NCBI RefSeq assembly: GCF_030268885.1
Contig: NZ_BSSA01000008.1
Location: 1 to 64,000, forward strand
Source of the DNA: Kitasatospora phosalacinea
GTDB taxonomy: Bacteria > Actinomycetota > Actinomycetes > Streptomycetales > Streptomycetaceae
Direction of reading: 5' to 3'
DNA length: 64,000 nucleotides
The position numbers and the translations under genes are program-made. The number at the start of each line of letters is the position of its first letter. Within the stretch, counting starts at the first letter, position 1. The notes under the pieces are model-generated. The model did not search any database and had not been told where the DNA came from. It was given only the letters and a program-made list of their open reading frames with translations. Shown here piece by piece: positions 26,421-37,482 of this stretch.

Positions 26421-27149
26421 CTACAGCTGCTCGAAGTGGAAGGAGCGGATGAAGCAGTCCCGGGGCTGGGAGACCGCGAACAGCACGCAGTCGGTGACCG
26501 ACTGGGCGGTGAGCGGGTCGGCCGCGGTGCGCGGGGCGGTGTCCCAGGACGGGTCGAGCGGGTCGGCGTCGGTGAAGTCGGGCGGGTAGAGCGAGATCAC
26601 CCGGATGCCCTCGGGGCGCAGCCGCGCGGAGAGGACGTCGGCGAAGCCCGCCTGGGCGGCCTTGGCGGCGTAGAAGGCGGGGTGCGAGTCGGAGCGGTGG
26701 TTGCGGGGTTCGGCGACGCCGGAGACCAGGTTGACCACGTCGGCGGCGGCGGAGGCGCGCAGCAGGGGCAGCAGGTGGCGGGTGAGCAGGACGGTGCCGG
26801 TGGCGGTGGAGGCGATGGTGTCGGCGACCGCCTCGTCGTCGGCGTCCAGCAGGTCGGTGCCGGGCAGGTAGCGGGCGCCGTTGTTGACCAGGACGTCGAC
26901 CCGGTCGGTGCGGGCGGCGACCGCGGCGGCGAAGTCCCGGACCGAGGCGGGGTCGGCCAGGTCGCAGGGCAGGCCCTCGGCGTCCGCGCCGCTGTCGGCG
27001 GTGACCTCGGCGGCGACGGCGCGGGCCGTCCGCTCCGAGCGGGCGGAGAGCAGGACCCTGGCGCCGAGGCGTCCGGCCCGCAGGGCGAGGGCGCGGCCGG
27101 TGCCGCGGCCCGCGCCGGTGACGACCAGGACGCGGTCGGTCAGCTCCAT
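26421..27149 (-). CDS. Short-chain dehydrogenase/reductase
   Basis: 242 residues, classical SDR. The cofactor motif is VVTGAGRGTGRALALRAG, the structural motif VLVNNGARY, the Ser region VVNLVSGVAE and the catalytic Tyr-x3-Lys is in AFYAAKAAQAGF. In the cofactor site LLSARSERTARAV suggests NADP preference (Arg after the second strand), which is inference. Substrate unknown. ATG 27149 follows GGGGACC. Convergent with the multicopper oxidase, 9 bp between stops. Confidence 0.9.
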   Translation of the reverse strand: MELTDRVLVVTGAGRGTGRALALRAGRLGARVLLSARSERTARAVAAEVTADSGADAEGLPCDLADPASVRDFAAAVAARTDRVDVLVNNGARYLPGTDLLDADDEAVADTIASTATGTVLLTRHLLPLLRASAAADVVNLVSGVAEPRNHRSDSHPAFYAAKAAQAGFADVLSARLRPEGIRVISLYPPDFTDADPLDPSWDTAPRTAADPLTAQSVTDCVLFAVSQPRDCFIRSFHFEQL

Positions 27150-27217
27150 CGGTGGTCCCCCGTTCGGTGGTGGATGATCCACGGGCGAAGATACCGGGGC
27201 GGACGGAAGGGGCCGGG

Positions 27218-27676
27218 GTGGACGGTTGGGGTGCGGAGGTCGAGGTGCCGTGCGCGTGCGGGGCGACGGCCGCCCAGGGGGTGGGGCAGTCCGTCCGGGA
27301 CGGGCGGCTGTGCTGGGACGCCGACCTCTGGTGCCCGGCCTGCGAGCTGAGCCTCTGTCTGGACTACGGGCACGAGGACGCGCCCGCCTGGGTCCGCGGC
27401 CCGCTGCTGGAGCAGCACGGGCCGGTCCTGGTCCGGCTGACCGGACCGGCCGGGGCGGGGCGCGTCGCGGTGCTGCGGGTGGTGCGGGCGGCCTGGCCGG
27501 TGACGCTGGCGCAGGCCGCCGACTTGGCGCGGCAGTTGGCCGGGGAGGGACTGGCGGGGACGCCCGCCGAGGCGGCCTGGCTGTGCGCACGGCTGACCGG
27601 TCAGGGCGTGGCCGCCGAGACGCTGCCGGGTCCCGCGGGCCGGGCGGCCGACTGGCCGTGGACGCTGAACGCCTGA
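27218..27676 (+). CDS. Small protein with two Cys pairs, unknown function
   Basis: 152 residues, not recognised. The N-terminal third contains CACG (EVEVPCACGATAAQGVG) and CPAC (WCPACELSLCLDYGHED), which together would form a four-Cys zinc knuckle. The remainder looks like an alpha/beta domain (VLVRLTGPAGAGRVAVLRVV, then a helical part), recalling ribosomal-protein L7/L12-type C-termini only loosely. GTG 27218 is chosen because GGAAGGGG lies directly upstream; longer in-frame starts exist at 27152-27170. It converges on the membrane module that follows. Confidence 0.6.
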   Translation: MDGWGAEVEVPCACGATAAQGVGQSVRDGRLCWDADLWCPACELSLCLDYGHEDAPAWVRGPLLEQHGPVLVRLTGPAGAGRVAVLRVVRAAWPVTLAQAADLARQLAGEGLAGTPAEAAWLCARLTGQGVAAETLPGPAGRAADWPWTLNA

Positions 27677-27704
27677 ACGGCCCGCGGACGGCTGCCCCGA
27701 CGGG

Positions 27705-29066
27705 TCAGTCCTGGTGGTCGGCGGCCCGTCGGCGGCGGCCGCTGGTGCGGGTGAACTCGCCGGAGGTGACGCGGGCGGCGAGGGTGTCGTCCGGGCCGGA
27801 GAGCAGGGAGCCGTAGCCGGTGGCGGCCCAGAGGCTGCGCTCGGCGGGGACCTCGAAGTACGGGACGGTGCGGCCCTGGTCGCGGACGGCGAGCACCTGC
27901 GGGGAGCGGCGGGCCTTGAGGGCCTGGGCGCAGTCCGCGCAGACGGCGACGTCGACGCGTTCGCGGCGGCCGAGGGGCCGCCAGGTGGTGCGGCGGGCGG
28001 CGGTACCGTGGCGGGGGTCGAAGAAGCAGAGCGGCAGGCGGGGTCCGTCGGCGAGGGCGGCGCGTCCCTCGGCGGCGAGAGCGAGGACGCCGGCCAGGTC
28101 GGGGAGGCCGTCGGCGGCGTCGAGGACCCGTCCGGCGGCGTCGTAGGCGTCCAGGGCGCGGCCCAGGCCGGGGGTGGTGGCGCCGTCGGCGCCGTCCAGG
28201 GCGGTGCCGAGGGCGAGGACCTCGTCGGCGGCCCGGCGGCGCAGCCCGGCCTCGTCGGCGGCCCGGTCGGCGGCGAACACCGCGTCGGGGAAGGTGAAGG
28301 CGGTGTGCCGGGGGCGGCGGCGGCTGCGGACCAGCAGGGCGGAGCCGACGACCAGGGCGAGCACCAGCACCGCGGCGATCGCGAACGGGCCGCTGGTGAG
28401 CGAGGAGCCGGACGGGGTGTCGTCGGCGCGGTCCTCGGTCCGCGGGCGGGCCGAGCGTTCGCGGTCGAGGCGGTCGGACTCGGCCCGGTAGACCTCGGTG
28501 CCCTTGCCGGTGCCGATCAGCTCGACCGCCCGGCCGACCTTGGCGGCCAGTCCGGCGTCCTTGAGCTCCTTGAGCAGGCCGACGGCGGAGGCCGCGTCGC
28601 GGGCCTGGTGGGTGTCGCCGACGGGCCACTCGTAGCCGCTGAGCCAGCTGCCGTAGCTGCTGGTGATCATGATCAGCGGGCTCTGGCCGAGGCGTTCCTG
28701 GACGACGGAGGCCATCGCCCGGTCGTCGCCGTCGAAGGCGTCGCCCTTCTCCAGCGGCACCAGCACCACCTTGATCGGCAGGCCGGTGGCGGCGATCTGC
28801 TCGGCGAGCTGCTGCTGCTGGGCGGGGGTGACGGCGGCGGCGTAGGCCGGGTCGACGTACACCGGGGAGGTCTTCAGCGCCGCGGCGATGCTCGCGCCGG
28901 TGGCCGTGGTGGCGGGGGTGGGGTCGGCGGCCCGGGCGGCGGGGGCGCCGGTGCCGAGCAGGACGGTGCAGGCCAGCAGCAGGGCCGTCAGCAGCGCCGT
29001 CGACCGCGCGGTCAGCGGCCGCACGAGCGGGCGGGGCGTCGTCGTGGTGGGGCGGTCACTGGACAC
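27705..29066 (-). CDS. Exported single-span membrane protein with extracellular repeat domain and cytoplasmic Cys/His domain (paralogue A)
   Basis: 453 residues, family not recognised. Signal peptide (STALLTALLLACTVLLGTGA), then an extracellular domain (about 55-185) opening with IAAALKTSPVYVDPAYAAAV and continuing with IKVVLVPLEKGDAF and SPLIMITSSYGSW. One membrane helix follows at about 232-254 (IAAVLVLALVVGSALLV). The cytoplasmic part ends in a domain with C-x3-DPRHG and CADC (VCADCAQALKARRS), a likely zinc site. The same two domains occur in the gene immediately upstream. GTG 29066 lies inside the end of that gene (11-bp overlap), so the pair is translationally coupled and probably works as a complex at the membrane. 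Confidence 0.75.
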   Translation of the reverse strand: MSSDRPTTTTPRPLVRPLTARSTALLTALLLACTVLLGTGAPAARAADPTPATTATGASIAAALKTSPVYVDPAYAAAVTPAQQQQLAEQIAATGLPIKVVLVPLEKGDAFDGDDRAMASVVQERLGQSPLIMITSSYGSWLSGYEWPVGDTHQARDAASAVGLLKELKDAGLAAKVGRAVELIGTGKGTEVYRAESDRLDRERSARPRTEDRADDTPSGSSLTSGPFAIAAVLVLALVVGSALLVRSRRRPRHTAFTFPDAVFAADRAADEAGLRRRAADEVLALGTALDGADGATTPGLGRALDAYDAAGRVLDAADGLPDLAGVLALAAEGRAALADGPRLPLCFFDPRHGTAARRTTWRPLGRRERVDVAVCADCAQALKARRSPQVLAVRDQGRTVPYFEVPAERSLWAATGYGSLLSGPDDTLAARVTSGEFTRTSGRRRRAADHQD

Positions 29067-31323
29067 TGGCGGACTCCCTGGCCCTGAGGATGAGTGCGTC
29101 GAGGCCGTCGAGGGCGGCCGGCAGGACCTGTCCGGCCTCGTGCCAGACGGTGCTGCTGCGGCCGTCCGGGTCGGGGACCCGCAGCAGCCGCTGGTCGGCC
29201 TCGAAGCGGCGGGCGGTCCGGTCGGCGGTGGAGCGGTCGGCGCCGCTGCGGCGGAAGGCGTCCCGGCAGTCGGGGCAGACCCGGGCGGACTTGGGGCCGA
29301 GGTCGACGGAGGCGAACCAGAACGGGGCCTTGCCGCCGTTGGCGGCGCCGTGCAGCGGGTTGGCGCGGCACAGCAGCGGGTCGGGGCGCCCGGTGAGGGC
29401 GTCGGTCCCGGCGCGGGCGAGGGCGACGGCGGCGGCCAGGTCGGACGGGTCGGCGGTGCGGCCGCCGTCCCCGCCGAGCAGGAGTTCGGCGGCGTCCAGG
29501 CAGTCCCAGGCGCGGGCCCGGCCGGGGGCGTCCTGGTCGGCGGCCGCGAGCCGGGCGGCCAGGGCGCGGGCGTCCTCGGCGGCCCAGGAGCGCAGTTGGC
29601 GGGCGGTGGGCCGGGCGGCGAGGCGGCGGGGTCCGGTGACGGACGGCGCCGGGGACGGGTCGGCGGCCCGGGTGCGCCGGGCGCGCAGCACGGCCTGGGT
29701 GGCGGCGATCGCGGCCCAGCCGAGCAGCACCAGGACGGCGAGCAGCAGCGCGCCGAGGAAGAGGCCGGGCCCGAAGTCGTTGCTGAACAGCGGCGGCAAC
29801 TTGTTGCTGCGCAGCTCGGGCAGTTCGGAGCCCTCGGCGCTGTTGCCGGTGCGGCCGGTGGGCTGGGCGGCGGCGACCTCGTCCAGGACGGTGTTCAGCC
29901 GCTCGGGGAGCTTCAGGTCGTCGGAGTCGGTGCTGCGGTCGGGGTAGCGGAGGTCGGCGCGCGAGAACCGGCGCTCGACGTCGGTCGCGACGGGGCCGTA
30001 CTCGGCGAGCTGCAGGTATCCGTTGACCGGGTCGACCTGCACGTACACGCCGTCCCGGCCGGTGTGGCGGCGGACCTGGGCGAGCAGGGTCCCGCCGTCG
30101 CCCTCGCTCTCGTCGTCGCTGTTGGAGGAGGTGAACAGCAGGTGCACCGGGGTCTTGGCGGCGAGGTCGGACACCCGCTGCCGGACGGCCGCCAACTGCT
30201 CGGTGGTGAGCGGGTTGGGGGCGGAGGCGTCCTGGTAGACGCCGTCGGCGGCGAGCGCGGCGGCGGCCTCGGTGGCGCGGGCGTCCAGGTCGGCCCGGGT
30301 GACGGTGAGGTCGGGGTCGTCGATGGTTTGCGGGAAGACCGCGGGCGCGGCGAGCACCACGCCGAGCGCGGCGGCGAGCGCGGCCAGCAGGGTCGCCGCC
30401 AGCACGCCGCGGCGCAGCGGTGCGGGGGCGGGCCCGGCGGGCTGCGGGCGCTTGACGACGGAGGTCCTCGCGCCCTTCCCGGTCTTGGCCGGGGAGACGG
30501 CCGACCGCTTGCCGAGCGGGACGGGCCGCTTGCCGAGCGGGACCGGGCGGCGCAGCGGCGCGGGGGCGGGCCAGGTGCCGCGGCGGCGGGAGAGCCGCAG
30601 GCCGAGGGCGAGCAGCAGGCCGGGGAGGAGCACCAGGGCGAGGCCGAGCAGCAGGTTCTGGTTCTCCCGGTCGGTGCTGGAGATGTACTGCCGGGGCGTC
30701 TCGTCGTCGTGGTTGCGGTAGATCTCCTCGACCTCGGCGTTGACCTGCGCCTCGTCCTGGACGACCTTGTCGGCGAAGGCGCTGAACCGGGCGAGCGGCC
30801 CGGCGTCGTACGACACCTCGTGGTTGGCGATCCGGGCGGCGGCCTCGGCGGGCAGGTCGACGCCGAACGCGGAGACGGTGACGCCGCCGTACTTCTCGAC
30901 CAGCACGTACAGGCCGTCGACGCCGAGCCGGTCGTGCACCTGGGCGAGCGTGGTGCGGTCCGCGTCGGGCAGCACCAGGACGTAGGTGGGCACGCCGATG
31001 CGCTTCGCGACGGCCGCGAACCGGGGCGCCATCGAGCGGGGCACCTGGCGCGGCAGGTCGGCCGAGACGTAGACCGGGTCCTTGCGCAGCTCGGCGGCCA
31101 GCCGCTCGGACTGCGGTGCCTCGGCGGGCAGTTGGCCGGACGCGGGCGTGCCGGTGCCGACGCCGGTGCTCGCGCTCGGGGCGGGGCCCGGGTCGGCCGC
31201 GGCGGTCGGGGCGGTGGTGCCGAGCAGCACCAGTGCGGCCAGCGCGGTGGCGGCGAGCGCGACGCCCGGGGCCGTCCGCGCGGTGGGCCGCCGCCGGTCC
31301 GGTATCCGCTCCTGCGTGCGCAT
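29056..31323 (-). CDS. Exported three-span membrane protein with two extracellular repeat domains and cytoplasmic CPDC domain (paralogue B)
   Basis: 755 residues, family not recognised. Signal peptide (GVALAATALAALVLLGTTAP), first extracellular domain (ELRKDPVYVSADLPRQVP, GVPTYVLVLPDAD, DGLYVLVEKYGG), helix NLLLGLALVLLPGLLLALGL and a short basic cytoplasmic loop with the direct repeat RPVPLGKRPVPLGKR. A second helix (AATLLAALAAALGVVLAAPA) leads to a second extracellular domain of the same type (AADGVYQDASAPNPLTTEQL, PVHLLFTSS, DGVYVQVDPVNG). A third helix precedes a cytoplasmic C-terminus with C-x2-NPLHG and VCPDC. This fixes an out-in-out-in topology. It is first in a two-gene unit with paralogue A. 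Confidence 0.75.
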   Translation of the reverse strand: MRTQERIPDRRRPTARTAPGVALAATALAALVLLGTTAPTAAADPGPAPSASTGVGTGTPASGQLPAEAPQSERLAAELRKDPVYVSADLPRQVPRSMAPRFAAVAKRIGVPTYVLVLPDADRTTLAQVHDRLGVDGLYVLVEKYGGVTVSAFGVDLPAEAAARIANHEVSYDAGPLARFSAFADKVVQDEAQVNAEVEEIYRNHDDETPRQYISSTDRENQNLLLGLALVLLPGLLLALGLRLSRRRGTWPAPAPLRRPVPLGKRPVPLGKRSAVSPAKTGKGARTSVVKRPQPAGPAPAPLRRGVLAATLLAALAAALGVVLAAPAVFPQTIDDPDLTVTRADLDARATEAAAALAADGVYQDASAPNPLTTEQLAAVRQRVSDLAAKTPVHLLFTSSNSDDESEGDGGTLLAQVRRHTGRDGVYVQVDPVNGYLQLAEYGPVATDVERRFSRADLRYPDRSTDSDDLKLPERLNTVLDEVAAAQPTGRTGNSAEGSELPELRSNKLPPLFSNDFGPGLFLGALLLAVLVLLGWAAIAATQAVLRARRTRAADPSPAPSVTGPRRLAARPTARQLRSWAAEDARALAARLAAADQDAPGRARAWDCLDAAELLLGGDGGRTADPSDLAAAVALARAGTDALTGRPDPLLCRANPLHGAANGGKAPFWFASVDLGPKSARVCPDCRDAFRRSGADRSTADRTARRFEADQRLLRVPDPDGRSSTVWHEAGQVLPAALDGLDALILRARESASVQ

Positions 31324-31458
31324 CGGTGCCTCCCGGGTGGTTCGGCCGGTCACTTTACCCGCGCTTGGTGGGGACGAGAACCGGCGCCCGTCGGTTCCGG
31401 GTGGTTGGATCGGGGCGGCGGCGCCGCCACGGGCGCCGCGGACGGAGGGACGAGGACG

Positions 31459-33873
<2,415 letters not shown>

Positions 33874-33888
33874 CCGCCCGTCACCACC

Positions 33889-33926
33889 GGCCGACCGTCA
33901 CCGCGCTGCCGCGGCGACGGTCGGCC
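33889..33926. terminator. Terminator after the UvrA-like gene
   Basis: GGCCGACCGTC (33889-33899) pairs perfectly with 33916-33926; the 16-nt loop contains GCCGCGGC, which can fold further. It begins 16 bp after the UvrA-like stop. Confidence 0.7.
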
Positions 33927-34094
33927 ACCGTGCCGATCCCGTGGGTGACCCTCCATCACTCCCCCGCATCACCTCGGCAAAGTTTTCGTCCCGGGCCGGG
34001 AATCCCCACGACAGCACGGCGGCCCCCGCCGAGAATGACAGCCGATCTTCACGGGGCACGACTTCACTGGGCACCACGGAGTACGGGGGAGCGC

Positions 34095-34940
34095 ATGACC
34101 ACCGACATACCGCTGACCGCGTTGGACGACGCCCTCTGGGAGGGCCTGGAGACCGCGCACTGGTCGAGCCCGGCGACGATGGTGCCGCGGGTGCTGCACC
34201 GCCTCGCACTGGCCGGGCCGGACGGCCGCGCCGAGGACTGCGAACTGCTGCACTGCCTCGTCCCCGAGCCGGGGCTGCCCGCCCCGTCCGCCGCGCACGT
34301 CGCCCTGCCGCTGCTGCTCGCCCTCGCCACCGAGCCGGGCATGGGCGCCACCCGCGCCCCGCTGACCGCCCTGGTCGCCCGCCTGCTGCGCGCCGCCCCC
34401 GACCTCGCCGCCCGGCACCGGTCGGGCGCCCTCCCGCTGCTCGCCGACCCGGACCCGGCCGTCCGCCGCGCCGCCCTCCCGCTCGCCCCCGACCCGGCCA
34501 CCCTGCTCGGCCTGTGGCGCACCGAGGACGACCCGTCCGTCCGGCTCTCCCTGCTGCTGGCCCTGGCCGCCACCGGCACCACCGGCGCCCGCGCCGTCCT
34601 CGCCGAGACCCTGACCGAGGACCACCCGGCGCTGTACGCCGCCGCCGTGCACGCCTCCGCCGCCTTCGACCCCGACCTGCCCGTCCGCCACCTCGGGCGA
34701 CTCCTCACCCTGCTCACCGACCCCGCGCTGCGCCCCCGCTTCGCGAACGTCTGGTACGCCCCGAACCGCCCCGACCCGCTGACCCGCGAGCACCTGCTCT
34801 GGGCCACCTACGGCCTGCTCGACCACCGGCCCGACCTGCAGGCCGCCTTCCCCGGCGAGCTCCTCGCCGCGGCCGAGCGCACCGGCGACGGGGCGCTGCG
34901 CCGGGAGGCGGTCCTGCTGGCCCGGCACCACGCGGGCTGA
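34095..34940 (+). CDS. HEAT-repeat-like protein of unknown function
   Basis: 281 residues, all helical. Repeating Ala/Leu-rich pairs recall HEAT repeats: LLADPDPAVRRAALPLA, LWRTEDDPSVRLSLLLALAA, LTEDHPALYAAAVHASAAF. The N-terminus (ALWEGLETAHWSSPATMVPR) and the later FANVWYAPNRPDPLT are distinctive but did not let me name a family. Similar proteins serve as scaffolds. ATG 34095 is preceded by GGGGGAGCGC. The 220 bp upstream hold a terminator and then AT-richer sequence that may carry its promoter. Confidence 0.7.
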   Translation: MTTDIPLTALDDALWEGLETAHWSSPATMVPRVLHRLALAGPDGRAEDCELLHCLVPEPGLPAPSAAHVALPLLLALATEPGMGATRAPLTALVARLLRAAPDLAARHRSGALPLLADPDPAVRRAALPLAPDPATLLGLWRTEDDPSVRLSLLLALAATGTTGARAVLAETLTEDHPALYAAAVHASAAFDPDLPVRHLGRLLTLLTDPALRPRFANVWYAPNRPDPLTREHLLWATYGLLDHRPDLQAAFPGELLAAAERTGDGALRREAVLLARHHAG

Positions 34941-34951
34941 CCGCAGGCCCT

Positions 34952-35038
34952 TCGGTCGACGGACGCCGGTCGGTGGACGCCGGCCGACGGACGCCGGTCG
35001 GTCGTGGGCGTCAGTCGGTTGTGGGCGTCAGTCGGTGG
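34952..35038. repeat. Short direct repeats between HEAT and MerR genes
   Basis: Imperfect copies of CGGACGCCGGTCGGT at about 34960-35012, then a 17-bp unit (minus strand ACCGACTGACGCCCACA) present twice. The inner copy contains the MerR stop codon, so the 3' end of that gene has been duplicated. Confidence 0.65.
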
Positions 35039-35402
35039 CCGGGCGGAGCGCCGCGGCGGCCAGGGCGGCGCGCAGGCGGGTGAGGCGGGCGATCTCGGCG
35101 TCCAGGGCGGCCAGGCGGCGACGGACCACCGGGCCGCCGGAGTCGTTCGCGCAGCGGCGGGCCGGGTCGGCGACCAGCAGGTCGAAGGACTCGGCGTGGG
35201 CGCGGAGGTCCTCGATGGTGAGGCCGAGCGAGAGCAGGGTGCGGATCACCCGGACCCGGGCCACGTCCGTGCTGTCGTAGCGGCGCTGGCCGCTGGTGCT
35301 GCGGGCGGGCGGCGGCAGCAGGCCGCGCTGCTCGTACAGGCGCAGCGCCCTGGGCGTGGCTCCGGCGGCCGCCGCCGCGTCCCCGATCCGCATGTGCGTC
35401 AT
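35028..35402 (-). CDS. MerR family transcriptional regulator
   Basis: 124 residues. The MerR winged helix is clear: MRIGDAAAAAGATPRALRLY then EQRGLLPPPA and GQRRYDSTDVARVRVIRTLL, followed by the dimerisation helix (RRRLAALDAEIARLTRLRAA). A single Cys sits in PARRCANDSG, unlike the two Cys of metal sensors. It is the second gene after the oxidoreductase at 35465-36511. The promoter upstream of that gene has the long spacer and palindrome MerR proteins act on, so it probably autoregulates the pair. ATG 35402; the frame is open further upstream without family similarity. Confidence 0.9.
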   Translation of the reverse strand: MTHMRIGDAAAAAGATPRALRLYEQRGLLPPPARSTSGQRRYDSTDVARVRVIRTLLSLGLTIEDLRAHAESFDLLVADPARRCANDSGGPVVRRRLAALDAEIARLTRLRAALAAAALRPATD

Positions 35403-35464
35403 GTCCGTGCGCCCTCCCGCCGGCCGGTGTGCCGATGGTCCGTGGAACCAGCGGCGGTGCCCGG

Positions 35465-36511
35465 TCATTCCGCGGGCAGTTCCACCAGCACCGTGCCGAA
35501 GTGCCGTCCCTCGGCCATCTCCTGGAAAGCCTGCGGGGCCCGTTCCAGGCCGTGCACCCGGACGTGCGGGAAGGTGATCCGGCCCTCCCGCAGCCAGGCG
35601 CCGAAGCGGGGTCGCCAGGCGGCCTCCGCCTCACCCTGCCCGGCGCTCCCGCTGCCGGTCACCTGCACGCCCTTGACGATGAGCCGGAAGGCGTCCAGGC
35701 GCAGCGGGGGGTGCGCGGCCGGGTCGTCGCCGAACTGCCCGGAGAGCACGCCGACCAGGGCGGCGCGGGCACCGGGGCGGGCGGCGGCGAGGGCCGCCTC
35801 GGCCTGGTGGCCGCCGACGTTGTCGACCAGCAGGTCGATGCCGTCGGGCGCGGCCCCGGCGAGCTGCCGGGCGAAGCGGGCGGCGCGGTCGGACGCGTCG
35901 CCGGTCCGCTCGTCCACCAGCACGGCGTCGTAGCCGAGTTCGCGCAGCCGTTCGGCCTTGGCCGGGGAGCCGGTGGTACCGATGACGGTGCCCGCGCCGA
36001 GCAGCCGGGCGGTCTGGCCGGCCAGGGTGCCGACGCCGCCGGCCGCGCCGGTGACCAGCACGGTGTCGCCGGGGCGGACGGGCGCGGTGCGGGTGAGCAC
36101 CCCGTAGCCGACCGAGCCGGGTGCGAGGTGTGCCGCCGGATCGTCCAACTCCTCGGTGAGCGGGGTGAGTTCGGCCGGTTCGGCCACCGCGTACTCGCGC
36201 CAGCCGCGGAAGTGCACGACCAGCTCGCCGGGGCGCAGCCCGCTGTCCGCCGGGGCGTCGACCACCTCCGCGACGGCGGGCCCGAACAGGGTGCCGCCGG
36301 GCTCGATCGACGGCCACGGCGCGCCCGGCGGGGTCTCGCCGAGCAGCGTCGCCAGCCCGGCGAACAGCAGGAACCACCGGTTGCGCAGCAGGACCTGGCC
36401 CGCCGCGGGTTCCGGGGCGGGCGTCTCGACCACCACCAGGTCGGCGGCGACCGGACGGCCCTGCGGGCGGCGGGCGAGGCGGATCTCGCGGACGGTTGCG
36501 GGCACACTCAT
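35465..36511 (-). CDS. MDR-superfamily zinc-independent NADP-dependent oxidoreductase
   Basis: 348 residues, leukotriene B4 12-hydroxydehydrogenase/prostaglandin reductase-like. The N-terminus (REIRLARRPQGRPVAADL) matches the YncB/curcumin reductase group. The Rossmann motif is VLVTGAAGGVGTLAGQTARL, followed by GTTGSPAKAERLRELGYDAV for NADP. The Cys/His zinc ligands of alcohol dehydrogenases are absent. Members reduce alpha,beta-unsaturated ketones or aldehydes. The downstream MerR gene and the operator at 36558-36583 suggest induction by an electrophile or drug. Start ATG 36511. Confidence 0.88.
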   Translation of the reverse strand: MSVPATVREIRLARRPQGRPVAADLVVVETPAPEPAAGQVLLRNRWFLLFAGLATLLGETPPGAPWPSIEPGGTLFGPAVAEVVDAPADSGLRPGELVVHFRGWREYAVAEPAELTPLTEELDDPAAHLAPGSVGYGVLTRTAPVRPGDTVLVTGAAGGVGTLAGQTARLLGAGTVIGTTGSPAKAERLRELGYDAVLVDERTGDASDRAARFARQLAGAAPDGIDLLVDNVGGHQAEAALAAARPGARAALVGVLSGQFGDDPAAHPPLRLDAFRLIVKGVQVTGSGSAGQGEAEAAWRPRFGAWLREGRITFPHVRVHGLERAPQAFQEMAEGRHFGTVLVELPAE

Positions 36512-36549
36512 GGACGGCTCCTCGGGTCGGACCGGACGACGGTGCCGGA

Positions 36550-36583
36550 ACGCTAGCCCTTGACCCGCGGGTCAGGGTCAAGG
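36550..36583 (-). promoter_or_regulatory. MerR-type promoter with 20-bp spacer and palindromic operator
   Basis: On the minus strand TTGACC (36581-36576) and TAGCGT (36555-36550) are separated by 20 bp. The spacer is filled by a palindrome: CCTTGACCC at 36558-36566 is the exact complement of 36575-36583, with TGACCCGCGGGTCA nested inside. Overlong spacers with dyads are the hallmark of MerR-activated promoters. It lies 39 bp upstream of the oxidoreductase start. Confidence 0.75.
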
Positions 36584-36626
36584 GGCGCCGCGCGCTTCAC
36601 GTCAACGACATTGGGAGGAGAGCGAG

Positions 36627-37097
36627 TTGGACGGAACGGTGCAGGTGCGCACGGGGCGGCCGGCGGACGCGGCCGGGCTGGTGCGGCTGGCCGGGCAGGT
36701 GGAGCACTGGTTCGGGCCGATGGTCGGCGAGCCGGACTTCCACGCCGCCGTCGCCCGCCAACTGGACCGCGGCAGTGCCCTGGTGGCCGCCGACGGCCCC
36801 GCCGTGCTGGGCGGCCTGCTGGTCGGCCACCACCCGCCGGTGTGCCACCTGCACTGGCTGGTGGTGGACGCCGCGGCGCGCGGCCTGGGCCTCGGCCGGG
36901 CCCTGGTCGCCGAGGCGCTGTCCCGCTGCCCGGCGGAGGTCCGGACGGTCGAGGTGGTGACCTTCGGCGCGGACCACCCGGGCGCGGTGGTCGGCGGCGC
37001 CCGGGCCTTCTACGAGCGCCTGGGCTTCTCCCCCGCCGAGGCCGCCGCCCCGGGCCCGGAGGGCGGCTCGCGCCAGGTGTACCGGCGTGCGCTGTGA
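36627..37097 (+). CDS. GNAT family N-acetyltransferase
   Basis: 156 residues. The acetyl-CoA binding motif is LVVDAAARGLGLGRALVAEA (R-G-x-G-x-G), and the closing ARAFYERLGF is typical. Substrate unknown. Starts with TTG at 36627 behind a good GGGAGGAG site; this gives the natural GNAT N-terminus (VQVRTGRPADAAGLVRLAG). Divergent from the MerR-controlled oxidoreductase, so the palindromic promoter region lies between them. Confidence 0.88.
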   Translation: MDGTVQVRTGRPADAAGLVRLAGQVEHWFGPMVGEPDFHAAVARQLDRGSALVAADGPAVLGGLLVGHHPPVCHLHWLVVDAAARGLGLGRALVAEALSRCPAEVRTVEVVTFGADHPGAVVGGARAFYERLGFSPAEAAAPGPEGGSRQVYRRAL

Positions 37098-37227
37098 CGG
37101 TGCGCGCCGTGCCGGTGCGACGCTTCCGACCGCCCGGAGGGGCACCGGGTCGGTCGCCGGATTGCCCGCCGGGCGGCCGGGTAGCCGGGAGGCCGGGACC
37201 GCACGCCCCGCAACCGAGGAGGCTCCG

Positions 37228-37482
37228 ATGACCGCACGCCGCGACCCCGCGCCCGAGGACCCGGGCCGGGAGCGCCCGGACGCCGAGGGCGACCGCCGCT
37301 ACGGGGACCGGGCCGCCGGAGTCCGGCCGACCCGCGAGCCCGCCCCGGAGGCCCGCGGCCCGCAGGAGGGCTACGACGCCACCGCCGACGCCGCCCGCCG
37401 CACCGGTGCGCCCGACGCGGACGACGCGGACGACGCGGACGGTCCGGGCGCGGCCGCGGGCCCGGACCCGGAACGGCGGTAA
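37228..37482 (+). CDS. Small disordered acidic protein
   Basis: 84 residues of very low complexity, rich in Asp, Glu, Arg, Pro and Ala (for example DADDADDADGPGAAAG). No fold or motif. It is kept because ATG 37228 is preceded by an excellent GAGGAGG site and the reading frame has typical composition. Many streptomycetes encode such short unstructured proteins of unknown role. Confidence 0.55.
   Translation: MTARRDPAPEDPGRERPDAEGDRRYGDRAAGVRPTREPAPEARGPQEGYDATADAARRTGAPDADDADDADGPGAAAGPDPERR

Noticed and set aside
28888..31458. Long plus-strand frame before the UvrA-like gene
   Set aside because: It is an upstream read-through antisense to the two membrane genes; the UvrA-like start at 31459 has its own ribosome-binding site.
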